Part shown: piece after piece, positions 33,901-42,205 of the stretch
Position numbering within the stretch: position 1 is the stretch's first letter
Layout of the letters: each line of letters begins with the position of its first letter
Notes under the pieces: generated by a model
What the model was told of the DNA's origin: nothing
The model's input: the letters and a program-made list of their open reading frames with translations, nothing else
The model's database searches: none
Program-made: the position numbers and the translations under genes
Source of the DNA: an uncultured Bryobacterales bacterium
Lineage (GTDB): Bacteria > Acidobacteriota > Terriglobia > Bryobacterales > UBA6623
Reading direction: 5' to 3'
Assembly (NCBI GenBank): GCA_951813065.1
Contig: CATOTH010000008.1
Location: 186,001 to 250,000 of the forward strand
DNA length: 64,000 bases

Positions 33901-34436
33901 GACCGACGATAGGACCACAACGCGTTGGCTTCTTCGTCCAGAGCCCTCAATCTCCCTTGAAGGTCTTGGATCGCCGAGCCTGCGGAGAACAGCATCGATC
34001 CGACCTCGTCGCGATCCTCCAGAATCGCTTGACCGCCCCTGCGCAGGCGCTCGTGGTCCAGGCTGAACATCCGTTCAAAGAACTCCCGGCTGGTACTGCC
34101 GCGATACGGTTCCAGGGCGTGCTCGCCGGCCGCGATGACGGCATCGTCCGGTCCGAGCAGTGTGTTCTTGAAGCCCTTGCGCCGGCGGACTTCCATTCGC
34201 TGCTGGTCTGCTTCCAGAACTGCCCCGAGCTTCATGCTGGCGTACTTGTGCTGAAAGTCCTGGGTGGACCGTTGCGGAATGCCGAAAAGAAGGTCGCCTA
34301 GAGCCTCCATCATTGTGGACTTGCCCGCTTCGTTCGGTCCCACCACCAAATGGATATCGGGCTGGCCCTCCGGCATCTCCAGGCTGGCATCAGTGAAACG
34401 GCCGTAACGGATCAGGTCGAGGCGCTTGATTCGCAT
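30912..34436 (-). CDS. YhaN-like AAA ATPase (Rad50/SbcC-related)
   Basis: A 1174-residue SMC-like ATPase. The N-terminus carries IKRLDLIRYGRFTDASLEMP and Walker A GPNEAGKST at about residues 33-41. Long coiled-coil arms fill about 200-950, broken by short non-helical pieces. The C-terminal end holds a signature motif (GGMSEGTVDQLYLAV) and Walker B with LPFIADDLFVNFDD, then the switch region FLTHHEH. It should pair with the metallophosphoesterase upstream as a Mre11-Rad50-like complex that handles DNA ends; unlike classical SbcC it follows the YhaN pattern. It starts three bases after the yhaO stop. Confidence 0.93.
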   Translation of the reverse strand: MRIKRLDLIRYGRFTDASLEMPEGQPDIHLVVGPNEAGKSTMMEALGDLLFGIPQRSTQDFQHKYASMKLGAVLEADQQRMEVRRRKGFKNTLLGPDDAVIAAGEHALEPYRGSTSREFFERMFSLDHERLRRGGQAILEDRDEVGSMLFSAGSAIQDLQGRLRALDEEANALWSYRRSAKREFYKAADRLKRAETALREHTVTASKWFELQRDLQARQDEYDELLSSMRSNSSESRKLSRIRRVARYVRDKASLEVAISELGSVRQIPDDARKTLENAEQAEMLATVSLREQGKMLERAKQARRRLAWDDSLLLREKDVERLNDRRIQMQEERADLPKREAELAAAEARIRDLATEFGWQANDVGEIIERIPRRTAVTQTRSLLNEGLVARERAESTGRAVLEAEGRLREAERQLDAAGMPSDARNLAALVKATNRDAGDIDSQITAAELDVARFAAESTRLYRSMRPLANSIESAISMGVPDVAVVQDRRDARRTLDQRLAGCREQIRSSEGELAGKRDLQQRILTTEQPVSETMVERLRSERDKGWSLIRRKYLDGEPVSDSALREFSDAHPDTAAAYEAAVRAVDETVDRRFQTAEATARLAEAIRSATECERQLEQLRTELEELTEESDSFDAHWHELWARSEIEPLSPDEMLPWLATRENLVDCAAKHAEAKRRAAALEEQRAKAIDRIISQLRAVSANQCPSADQGLRTLLEFASEVIRRHEQAEASKRSLELQVRKVEIEAEDKRADLSRENAQTQQWQLRWSAAVGDLGLDPSLGPDAIGQQLDLIDETRSVADKAADLRIGRVGKIRRDLEGFEGAVQTAIESIAPDLGESDPDAAVLELHRRLAHARQARKDAEAKDSDIAALQERIDRLENDRRLAAEAVLRLQAAAGAADIDGLRQEIEKIERLQELEFKRNKTLAALRKEGDGFSIEDLIAECDGVDLDQAALREEALAQEGQQIQIKLMEARDALNEARNAFEAVGGSDAAAVAETVRQSALADMRGIAEQYVRTRTAALIVRWAIDRNRNEKQGPLLRAAGNLFSELTSGSFENLEVDFDDQDRRRLVGRRPEGARVEVGGMSEGTVDQLYLAVRIAALEQYLENAPGLPFIADDLFVNFDDQRAKAGFRALGHLARKCQVIFLTHHEHLVSIAQAALPQPIPIQRLS

Positions 34437-34439
34437 TGC

Positions 34440-35702
34440 TCAGTCTCTGTCTCCCGCCAGCCGCGCCCTCGCGAACGGACCCGCCAATTCGATGACGCGA
34501 GCGTAGTCCCGCTCAGCGGCCGCGCCTAGCAGCGGATCTTCTGCTTGGTCGCGAACCTCCGGCGGCAGCGCCGAGACGAGCGCTCCGATATCCCGTTTCA
34601 CCTGGTCCTGCAGCGAGTGGTCTTCGAGAGCGTCCGCTAGGTCGCCAAGCGCGTCCTCGAGGACAGGGTCGGCTCCAGTACCCAGGTCAGGGGCGGTTGC
34701 GGTCACGACACGCTCGACCCATGCCTGCTCCTCGCCCAGGCCCTGGGCGGCAGCCCGGGACTCCGCCAGAAGCCACTCTTGGTGCCCCAGAATCTCGTCG
34801 TGGATCCTGGTGCGTCCTGTGATTTGAATTCGGCAAGCGAGCAGGCGCCCGTCCGATCTCTCCGCGACGGCGCCTTCCACGGCATCTCGGATGCGTTCGG
34901 AAATGTCCTGCCTGGTCTCGCAACCTCTCGCCGACACTTCGACCATCGTCCATCGCACGACATCGATGTGGAACGGAACCAGCTCCGTGATCTCGCCGTC
35001 CTCGACCGTTACGAGAACAGCCCCTTTCGGCCCGGTCTCCTTGATGTGGCGGCCTTGGATGTTGCCCGAATACACGACATACGGGCGCTCGTGACGCACG
35101 CTTGCGTGGTGAACGTGGCCAAGGGCCCAATAGTCGTACCCTTTGCTTGTCAGTTCGGAAAGCGTGCAGGGCGCGTAGTTCTGGTGGCCTTCCTCGCCGC
35201 CAAGGCCAGTGTGCAGAATGCCGATGTTCAGCGCGTCCGGAACTGGTTCGGGATATCGGCGGGCCAGGTTCTCGCTGACATCCCGCTGCGCGAAGCTCTG
35301 TCCGTGCAAGGCAACGCCTATCTCCTTGATTTGAACTGTTTCCGGTTGTTTGTGAGAGAACATCGTCACGTTCTCGGGCAAACTGAGCCTGCGGGTGATC
35401 ACGCTCTGCGCGTCGTGGTTGCCCTGGACCAGGAACACGGGGATGCCCGCCTTGCGCAGCAGGCCCATCTGTCCGACGAAGAACAGCCCCGTCTGGTAAT
35501 CTCGCCAGTTCCCGTCGTAGAGGTCTCCCGCGATGACCAGGAATGCAGCCTCCTCTTCGATCGTCCGGCTGACAAGCGCCTCGAGTGCGGAACGGGTAGC
35601 TGATTGGATTGCCTCGACGGCGCTCCCCTCCAAGCCGGCTAGGCCCTTCAGAGGGCTGTCTAGATGGATGTCGGCTGCATGGACGAAACGAAACGATCTC
35701 AT
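34440..35702 (-). CDS. YhaO-like metallophosphoesterase (Mre11/SbcD-related)
   Basis: A 420-residue calcineurin-like nuclease subunit. Metal-site motifs in order are HAADIHLDSP, VIAGDLYDGNW, VQGNHDAQS, ILHTGLGG and ALGHVHHASV. The C-terminal third is helical and probably binds the ATPase arm bases. The ATG at 35700-35702 begins the motif region; an in-frame GTG 14 codons upstream has no better ribosome-binding site. The yhaN gene follows immediately, so the two subunits would be made together. In Bacillus, YhaO/YhaN-type genes are thought to act in DNA repair; the exact role here is inferred. Confidence 0.93.
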   Translation of the reverse strand: MRSFRFVHAADIHLDSPLKGLAGLEGSAVEAIQSATRSALEALVSRTIEEEAAFLVIAGDLYDGNWRDYQTGLFFVGQMGLLRKAGIPVFLVQGNHDAQSVITRRLSLPENVTMFSHKQPETVQIKEIGVALHGQSFAQRDVSENLARRYPEPVPDALNIGILHTGLGGEEGHQNYAPCTLSELTSKGYDYWALGHVHHASVRHERPYVVYSGNIQGRHIKETGPKGAVLVTVEDGEITELVPFHIDVVRWTMVEVSARGCETRQDISERIRDAVEGAVAERSDGRLLACRIQITGRTRIHDEILGHQEWLLAESRAAAQGLGEEQAWVERVVTATAPDLGTGADPVLEDALGDLADALEDHSLQDQVKRDIGALVSALPPEVRDQAEDPLLGAAAERDYARVIELAGPFARARLAGDRD

Positions 35703-35831
35703 GGATTCACTGCTGCCCGTTGAGGCCAGGGATCGGATGCCCACCCGGCATGCGCTCGGCTAGGGAACGGCCGTGGCTCCAGCCCGCATGCGAACAGTTA
35801 CTGGACAGTCCTGAGTCTGGCACGGGCTCCG

Positions 35832-36176
35832 TTGGATTGCAAGCGCGCTTGGCATCAGAGCGTTCATCGCGGATTTGAGATCGTTGTGTGCTCGCGGAGA
35901 TTGGTCGGTGTGACGGTACCGGTGTTCATTGACCCGAGCACGGGGGAAGATATCGATGGCACGCTGGAAGCAGCCGAGCGGTGGCGGCCGACCGCAGAGC
36001 GCGAAAAGCAGGCATTCCAGCAGCGAGTCAGTGCAGCAGAGCAGCGAGCGAATGTGGCGGGCGAGAGAGCGCGGGCACTGGAGGAGCGACTCCGGGTTCT
36101 GACGGCCCATGCCCCCCGTTGGAACGTGACCCTTAGAGTCGAGGCGCCGTCCCGCAAGATCGTCATTCTATCGTGA
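35832..36176 (+). pseudogene. Uma2-like C-terminal tail remnant
   Basis: A 114-codon frame whose second half, from PVFIDPSTGEDIDGTLEAAERW to the coiled coil EREKQAFQQRVSAAEQRANVAGERARALEERLRVL, resembles the tail of Uma2-family (PF05685) proteins, with the DPxTGE block and Ala/Glu/Arg-rich coil. The nuclease core that should precede it is absent, and the upstream 130 bases show nothing like it. The last 25 residues are unlike Uma2. It may be a decayed fragment, or a small free-standing protein of unknown role; I favour the first. Confidence 0.4.
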
Positions 36177-36846
36177 GGATGAGGGTCGGTGCCTCAACAT
36201 GCCTCGGCTCGTACACCTAGCCTTCCATCCAGACCCGCAATCCACAAGTCTCGGGATCATGGCGTTGATGATCGACGTCGGTTTCCGAGCATTCCATGTC
36301 TTCCCTTGTTGGTCTGAGCGTGCCTCGTTAGACCTCCTCCCGGTACGACACCGTGTTGACAGCAGGCTCTTCGCAATCCCGGGCCCGTGTTTGACTGCGT
36401 CGTTGGTGTCTCAGTACCCCTCCGCGAAGCGGGCCTTGGGGAGTTTGAACAGTGAAAGCAAATCCTCGGCACCGCAGTGTGCGACTTCATTCAGGCTGAG
36501 ACCGACGCGCTGCTGCGCCGCCGCGAGGAGGCATTGCCTCACCCGGAGGACATCGAGACCGCCGCGCGATGGAGACAGCGACCCGACGATGAGAACACTG
36601 CAGGATTCTCGCTACCGTTGGAGCGAGGGACCGGGACTTCTTGCAATCTCTCACCTGAGCTTGCCGGTGGCCGCGAATGCTGCGGGTGCGCTCTGTTTGG
36701 GACATAATGCGAGGTGTTGTCCAGAATCCCGACGACGCGTACTTCAGCTCATTCGCGGTGGAGCACGGTCGTTCTCCCTGATGCCCGGGTCTGCGGGCTC
36801 ACCAAAGGACCTGCCTAGGTCCGCGCTCTCGGAAACCCTAGTACGT
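36177..36846. other. 670-base gap without a supportable gene
   Basis: A plus-strand frame is open into the ABC ATPase gene from 36199, but its upstream part is Arg/Ser/Pro/Cys-rich, has no domain and no ribosome-binding site, and the ATPase fold begins at 36847. Minus-strand frames look like shadows. No RNA gene was recognised. The ABC operon promoter is presumably in the last 100 bases. Confidence 0.45.
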
Positions 36847-37824
36847 ATGGAAACTGCCATCGAGATGACGGGTGTCACCAAGACATTCGGCAAGACGACC
36901 GCTGTGAACGACCTGGACCTCAAGGTGCCGAGGGGTGGGCTATACGGATTCATCGGGCCCAACGGCGCCGGCAAGACTACCTCGATCCGAATGATTCTGT
37001 CGATCCTGTTTCCGGATTCGGGAGCCATATCGGTGCTGGGCCGTTCGTCGGCCCTAGACGCCAAGGACCGGATCGGCTACTTGCCGGAAGAGCGGGGCGT
37101 TTACAAGAAGATGAGGGTTCGGGCGTTCCTGCGATACATCGCGCGCCTCAAGGGCCACGACGGTTCAGATCTGGACCATCGCATCTCCGAGTGGCTGGAC
37201 CGGGTTGGCCTTTCTGGAATCGGTTCCAAGCGACTGGAGGAACTCTCAAGAGGGATGTCGCAGAAGATTCAGTTCGTGTCGGCTGTCATTCACGAGCCGG
37301 ATCTGCTGATTCTGGACGAACCCTTCAGCGGCCTCGATCCGATCAGCGTACGGACGCTTCGCGAACTGATCCTGGACGAGCACAATCGTGGAGCCACCGT
37401 CGTGTTCTCCACCCACGTCATGCCTCAAGCGGAGGAAATCTGCGAGCAAATCGTGATGATGCACAGGGGCAGGAAGGTTCTGGATGAGGCCCTCTCTGCA
37501 ATCCGCAATCAGTACGACCCGCGAGTAATTCAATTCGAACCGCTGGATCCTGACGTCGACACCGCGACTCTGGTTTCGATACCAGAAGTCGAACGGTTGC
37601 AGAGCAGGGATCGAGGTCTGGAGATCACGCTTCGGGAAGGGGCGGATCCGACCGCAGTGATGCACCGTCTCATCGACACGGCGCCTGCTGCGCGGATTCA
37701 ACTGTCCCGGCCTCGACTCGAGGACCTTTTCATCGAGTTGATTGCAGACAAGACCTCCGCAGGCGAAGAGGATCGGCTCCGCACGGAATTCCGGAACGCC
37801 GCAGCGAAAGGCGCGGCAGCATGA
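36847..37824 (+). CDS. ABC-2 type exporter ATPase (NatA-like)
   Basis: A 325-residue ABC ATPase. Walker A is GPNGAGKTT, the Q-loop area is IGYLPEERGVYKKM, the signature is LSRGMSQK, Walker B is LLILDEPFSGLDP and the switch His is in FSTHVM. The C-terminal 90 residues form the accessory domain seen in Na+-efflux and antibiotic exporters. The ATG at 36847 has only a weak ribosome-binding site. It overlaps the permease gene (ATGA), which encodes its membrane partner. Likely Na+ or toxic-compound extrusion; the cargo cannot be read from sequence. Confidence 0.94.
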   Translation: METAIEMTGVTKTFGKTTAVNDLDLKVPRGGLYGFIGPNGAGKTTSIRMILSILFPDSGAISVLGRSSALDAKDRIGYLPEERGVYKKMRVRAFLRYIARLKGHDGSDLDHRISEWLDRVGLSGIGSKRLEELSRGMSQKIQFVSAVIHEPDLLILDEPFSGLDPISVRTLRELILDEHNRGATVVFSTHVMPQAEEICEQIVMMHRGRKVLDEALSAIRNQYDPRVIQFEPLDPDVDTATLVSIPEVERLQSRDRGLEITLREGADPTAVMHRLIDTAPAARIQLSRPRLEDLFIELIADKTSAGEEDRLRTEFRNAAAKGAAA

Positions 37825-39191
37825 ACCGCATTCTCCGAATAGCTCTGCGCGACTTCTTGGCCACGGCAGCCACGAAGGGATTCATCATCGGTCTGCTGTC
37901 GACTCCGGTCATCGGCGCGGCTCTGGTTGTGCTGGGCCCCCGGCTCTTCCTTGACCAGGACTACCAGATTGAAGGCGAATATGCCGTTGTTGATCCGACA
38001 GGTCTCGTGCTGCAGGAAATGAATCACCTGCTCGATCCGGAAATGATCTCGGAGCGACGGCTCGAGGAGTTCCGCCGAGGCATGGACCAAGCGCCCGAAA
38101 TCGCGCGCGACTTCGCCGAATTGACCCTCCGGGAATCGATGGACGAAGCCCTCGGGCCGGCGCCCGACATTCGGTTGGCCGCCTTACCCGCCGACACGGA
38201 TATCGAAGCCAAGAAGTCCTGGCTGAATGAGGAATCTGAGGGGATGCGCCACACCGCGCTGATTGTGATTCACCAGAACGCCGTGCAAGCATCCGGCCCC
38301 GAGAGCGGGCTTGGGGCCTACGACCTCTACGTCCCTTCAGGTCTCGACGATCGGGACCTGGACTTCATACACGACACCGTTCGGGAAGCGATCCTCAGTG
38401 CGCGCATTTCGGCACAGTCCTTGGATCGAGCCGTCATCGACTCCCTTACCCGCGTCCCTCGGCAGCGCTCGACAACCATTAGCCCAGAGGCGGAGCGGCA
38501 GACCGTCGGCGGTTTCAGTTTCATCCTACCGGCGGTTTTCATGATGCTGCTGTTCGTCGGGATCATGACTGGCGGGCAGATCATGCTGACCTCAATGATC
38601 GAGGAGAAATCGAGCCGCGTCGTTGAGGTTCTCCTGTCAGCCGTGTCACCGATGGAGCTCATGGCCGGAAAGCTGATCGGAAGCGTGGCTCTCAGCTTGG
38701 TCGCAATGGGCCTCTACATCGCTCTCGGACTCATCCTGCTGTCGTTCTTTTCGCTATTCAATCTTCTTGACCTCTGGTTGATTCTCTATCTCTTGATCTT
38801 CTTCCTGATTGGATTCTTCGTGATCGGCTCCCTGATGCTGGCCGTCGGAGCCTCCGTTAATACCGTCAGCGAGGCCGGCCAACTCCAGACCCCGGTGATG
38901 ATGATCCTCATGGTTCCCTTGCTCATCTGGCCTGCGGTGTCTCGCAATCCGAACTCGATGCTTGCGGTTGTCGTAAGCCATCTTCCGCCCATCAACTCGT
39001 TTGGGATGCTTGTCCGAATGGCATCGAGCCAACCGCCGCCGTGGTGGGAGGTCTGGCTGTCGATCGGGATTGGCGTCGCGTCGGTGTTCGGGGCTGTCTG
39101 GGTGGCGGCGAAAGTCTTCCGAATCGGGTTGTTGATGTACGGGAAACCGCCGAATCTGAGGACCCTGTTCCGATGGGTTCGTGACGCTTGA
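37821..39191 (+). CDS. ABC-2 type permease (NatB-like)
   Basis: A 456-residue permease. One transmembrane segment at about 20-42, then a 200-residue extracytoplasmic domain, then five or six segments from about 230 (GGFSFILPAVFMMLLFVGIMTGG, LIGSVALSLVAMGLYIALGLILLS). The EEKSSRVVEVLLSAVSPMELMAGKLIG block is the characteristic ABC-2 coupling helix region. It is coupled by a 4-base overlap to the ATPase. Together they form one exporter of the NatAB kind. Confidence 0.93.
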   Translation: MNRILRIALRDFLATAATKGFIIGLLSTPVIGAALVVLGPRLFLDQDYQIEGEYAVVDPTGLVLQEMNHLLDPEMISERRLEEFRRGMDQAPEIARDFAELTLRESMDEALGPAPDIRLAALPADTDIEAKKSWLNEESEGMRHTALIVIHQNAVQASGPESGLGAYDLYVPSGLDDRDLDFIHDTVREAILSARISAQSLDRAVIDSLTRVPRQRSTTISPEAERQTVGGFSFILPAVFMMLLFVGIMTGGQIMLTSMIEEKSSRVVEVLLSAVSPMELMAGKLIGSVALSLVAMGLYIALGLILLSFFSLFNLLDLWLILYLLIFFLIGFFVIGSLMLAVGASVNTVSEAGQLQTPVMMILMVPLLIWPAVSRNPNSMLAVVVSHLPPINSFGMLVRMASSQPPPWWEVWLSIGIGVASVFGAVWVAAKVFRIGLLMYGKPPNLRTLFRWVRDA

Positions 39192-39615
39192 GCACACACC
39201 ATCGGCGCGTCGCTCTGACCGTTCATTTCCAGCGAGCTGGCACGTTGGAGCGTCCTGATCGGCGGCCTCTGGAGGAGTGCAGCCGGAACGTGCGCTCGTT
39301 TCCGAATCCCAAGGTTCGAGACGGGCCAGTTCGACGAGTGCCAAACACGATGGCATGCAAGAACACTGCAAGTCGGCCTACGGAACGGCTCCAAGACGCG
39401 CTTGGACGCACTGGATCGCCGACGGGCCATTCCATCCTCTCCGCATGCTCAGTGGTCGATTTGGGGCTTTATGGGCCTAGCTGTCAACTCAGACCGCTCC
39501 ATCTCAGTGCGCTGACATGTACGCGCAGGAGGGCAGGCCCGCGGACTCCTGCGGTTCCTTCTCCAGAGGTCGAATGGCAGGAACCGAAACGCATTCCCAG
39601 GGGCACGGAGGAATC
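39192..39615. other. Convergent 424-base gap, nothing recognised
   Basis: Lies between the stops of the ABC permease and lptD. Frames on both strands overlap without homology or ribosome-binding sites. No strong hairpin with a T-run was found. Confidence 0.45.
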
Positions 39616-41904
39616 TCAGAACATGCGCTCGGCTGGCCTGAGCGTGCCAAAGGACCCCACGTTTGCGATCGCCAGGCTGATCCGGATCTGGTTGTCGCTA
39701 CGGGCATTGCCAATCGAGAGCCTGCGGAGTTCGACGCTGAACCCACAGCAGTCCGTGTTGTACGTGATTTGCGAGATCGAGTACAGAAAAATCGATTGCC
39801 GGTAGTCGTACACGTTGTGCAGGGAGATGTTCCAGCCGCGTCGGTTGTAGTCACCGTAGCGAGCGCCTACCAAGAGTTGGTTGCCCGGCGGAGTGATCCG
39901 GCTCGGCACCTTAACCGCCCGATGGCCCGCAGTGAGCGCAATCCTGGGACTGACCTGTACCGCCGCGTCCGCCGTCGTGTTCGCCAGCTTGCCTCGGAGC
40001 GGGTCGTAGTCGTTTCGCCAGCGCAGATTCCAGCGAGGGCCGGGCGACAACTTCAGAGAGGTCGCGATCGGGGAATAGTTGCGGGCTTCCGAGAGAAACG
40101 CGAACGGTGAGAAGTCGAGCGTGGACTCCAGAACGTTGCGGTCTCCGGGCACGATGGCACCGCCAAATTCGGGTTCAAAGTAACGGCGTTGCCAGACCTC
40201 GAGACTGGCGATCTCCCGGACGCGTCCCGTGGAGTCGTTCTTCGCGTAGAGCCGGTTGGTCACCGAGACTTCGGCTTCATTCGTGTTGTGGACCAAGTCG
40301 CGCGCGTCGAAGCGGATTGCGCTGTCGAAGTCCTCGACGCCGCGCGTGTACCGGTAGCGCAGGCGTGGCTCGATCACGTGCTTGACTCTGTCACCCAGCC
40401 ACTTCGGGGCTCGGAAGACCCGCTCGAAAGCCGGAGCAGCCACGTCGACTGCGATTTCGCCGGTTCGCCGGTAAAGGTTCTCGCCCCGCAGGCCGTCGTC
40501 CGTGCGGCGCTGCCCGTAGGCAAACGCCCGCGCGCCCAGCGTCGGCGTGACCGTGAACCCCTTGAACGAGAGCCTCGTCGAGACCCTCGGGAAGAACATC
40601 CCGCGCTGCACGAACCGCCGGGTTTGGAAACTGCGCTGGGTACGGCTGATCAGGTCCAGCGACGAGTTGAAGCTCAGCCATAGCGGCAGCTTCGAGCTTC
40701 CGAACTGTCGCATGCGGCTATTGAACTCGATGCTTGGAAGCTTGCGAATCACGATATTGTCGTCCCGCGTAACGCTCTGAAACTGCACGTTGCGCAGCAG
40801 AGCCGCGTTGAAGGAAAACGTGGAGAAGTTCTTCGTCAAGAACCCGATCGAGCGGATCTGGGAGAACACGGCTTCCTCGTACGACTGGGTGAACGCCTGC
40901 CGGAACTCAAGCGAACTCAGGTAGTGGAGGTCGGCCACGCCGCGCCAACCATCGCCGAACACTATCTGGCCCTTCATGTCGAACGAATTGCCGCCTTGCT
41001 TCAGCCGGGACCCGTCCCCGAGTTCACGCCCCCGGTCCCGCATGTCGAAGAAGATTGCGCTGAAATCCGAATTCTTCGTGGGGCGCCCACGGAGGCTGGC
41101 GTTGGTGGCGAATCCGCGAGACGTGTATAGCGTTCCGCCGAACGTCAGGTCATAGCTGCGGTTGATGGCCCAGTAGTAGGACTGCCCGAGAATCCGCCCG
41201 AAGCGTGAACTGTTGCCGACGGTTGGCGTCAGCAGCCCGCTCTGACGTGGCATCCGCTTCAGGGACTTTCGGAAATACGGGACATACAGCAGCGGGATTC
41301 CGCGCAGACGGAGCACGCCATTCCTCACCACCGCGGAGTTGCCGAGCTCGAGTTCCGCCCGCGATGATCGCAGCGTCCACCAAGGGCTTTGGGGATCGCA
41401 GTTCGTTACCCGTCCGTCATGGATCGTGTAGTGATTGCCGGCCTTGTGCACAACGCGCGCCTCGAACTGGAAGGGATTGTCTGTGGTGAGGATTCTCGCG
41501 CCGCCCTGGCTCGCGGACGATGCTCTCCCTCGGGCATCGTAGAATGTGCCGAGTTCCGTCAGGGTGTTGTAGGACATCGTGGAAGCCTGCAAGTCCTGCT
41601 CGCCGTTTAGGGTGCGGTAGTGGACATTGCCTCGTGCCTCGACGCCTCCGCTGGCTTCGTCGTACTCCAATTCGTCGGCAGTCAGCACGACGCTCTTGTA
41701 GCGCAGTTCCACATCTCCGACCGCCCGCCGGAGCGCACCATCCTGGAACTGCGAGTGCGCACGGATTTCCACCGCAGCGCGCGGGGCGGGGAATCGCGCT
41801 TGAGAGGGAGCGGGCGAAGTATCGGGAGGCGTTTGCCCGCTCGCGACTGCAAGGCATCCGCCGAGAGCGACTAGCCAGCGGTTCAATGGACGGCTTGCTC
41901 GCAC
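39616..41904 (-). CDS. lptD: LPS assembly outer-membrane protein LptD
   Basis: A 762-residue LptD/OstA protein that inserts LPS in the outer leaflet. The N-terminal periplasmic OstA domain is visible as VVLTADELEYDEASGGVEARGNVHYR. The rest is a large beta-barrel, with GIPLLYVPYFRKSLKRMPRQSGLLTPT, then YDYRQSIFLYSISQITYNTDCCGFSVELRR near the end, the conserved paired-Cys region. The signal region is PLNRWLVALGGCLAVASGQ. The frame continues about 134 codons upstream over the divergent gene; I start at the GTG 41902-41904, with a TTG at 41884-41886 as alternative. Confidence 0.92.
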   Translation of the reverse strand: MRASRPLNRWLVALGGCLAVASGQTPPDTSPAPSQARFPAPRAAVEIRAHSQFQDGALRRAVGDVELRYKSVVLTADELEYDEASGGVEARGNVHYRTLNGEQDLQASTMSYNTLTELGTFYDARGRASSASQGGARILTTDNPFQFEARVVHKAGNHYTIHDGRVTNCDPQSPWWTLRSSRAELELGNSAVVRNGVLRLRGIPLLYVPYFRKSLKRMPRQSGLLTPTVGNSSRFGRILGQSYYWAINRSYDLTFGGTLYTSRGFATNASLRGRPTKNSDFSAIFFDMRDRGRELGDGSRLKQGGNSFDMKGQIVFGDGWRGVADLHYLSSLEFRQAFTQSYEEAVFSQIRSIGFLTKNFSTFSFNAALLRNVQFQSVTRDDNIVIRKLPSIEFNSRMRQFGSSKLPLWLSFNSSLDLISRTQRSFQTRRFVQRGMFFPRVSTRLSFKGFTVTPTLGARAFAYGQRRTDDGLRGENLYRRTGEIAVDVAAPAFERVFRAPKWLGDRVKHVIEPRLRYRYTRGVEDFDSAIRFDARDLVHNTNEAEVSVTNRLYAKNDSTGRVREIASLEVWQRRYFEPEFGGAIVPGDRNVLESTLDFSPFAFLSEARNYSPIATSLKLSPGPRWNLRWRNDYDPLRGKLANTTADAAVQVSPRIALTAGHRAVKVPSRITPPGNQLLVGARYGDYNRRGWNISLHNVYDYRQSIFLYSISQITYNTDCCGFSVELRRLSIGNARSDNQIRISLAIANVGSFGTLRPAERMF

Positions 41905-42205
41905 TCCGAGTTTGCAACGTAGCACGCGCCGAAACGCCCCTGCAAGAGAAGTGCAAGACCACGCCTCAAGATGGAGTCCCGGTTTGGGGCACTCTGGCAC
42001 CGCGCAGGAGGCCTGACAGCTTGCCACCGCATCGACTGCGCGAAGTCTCGTACCGTGCCTCGATGCGCTACGGCGCGGTTGCCCGGGCCCGCGCCTACCC
42101 GCTGCACAGGCCGCAGCGGCGTGCTGGCTGCCGAGCGTCCTCTGCCGGGTTGTGGTCGCTTGGCCGGATCGAAAATGTCCAGGCGTGATCTGGTACGGTT
42201 TCTGA
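41905..42205. promoter_or_regulatory. Divergent region between lptD and the third sulfatase
   Basis: About 300 bases that should carry both promoters. Frames run through it from both sides but carry no domain. No clear boxes or operators were identified. Confidence 0.35.

Noticed and set aside
36199-36846. N-terminal extension of the ABC ATPase
   Set aside because: No domain, unusual residue composition, no ribosome-binding site; NatA-type ATPases start directly at the fold.
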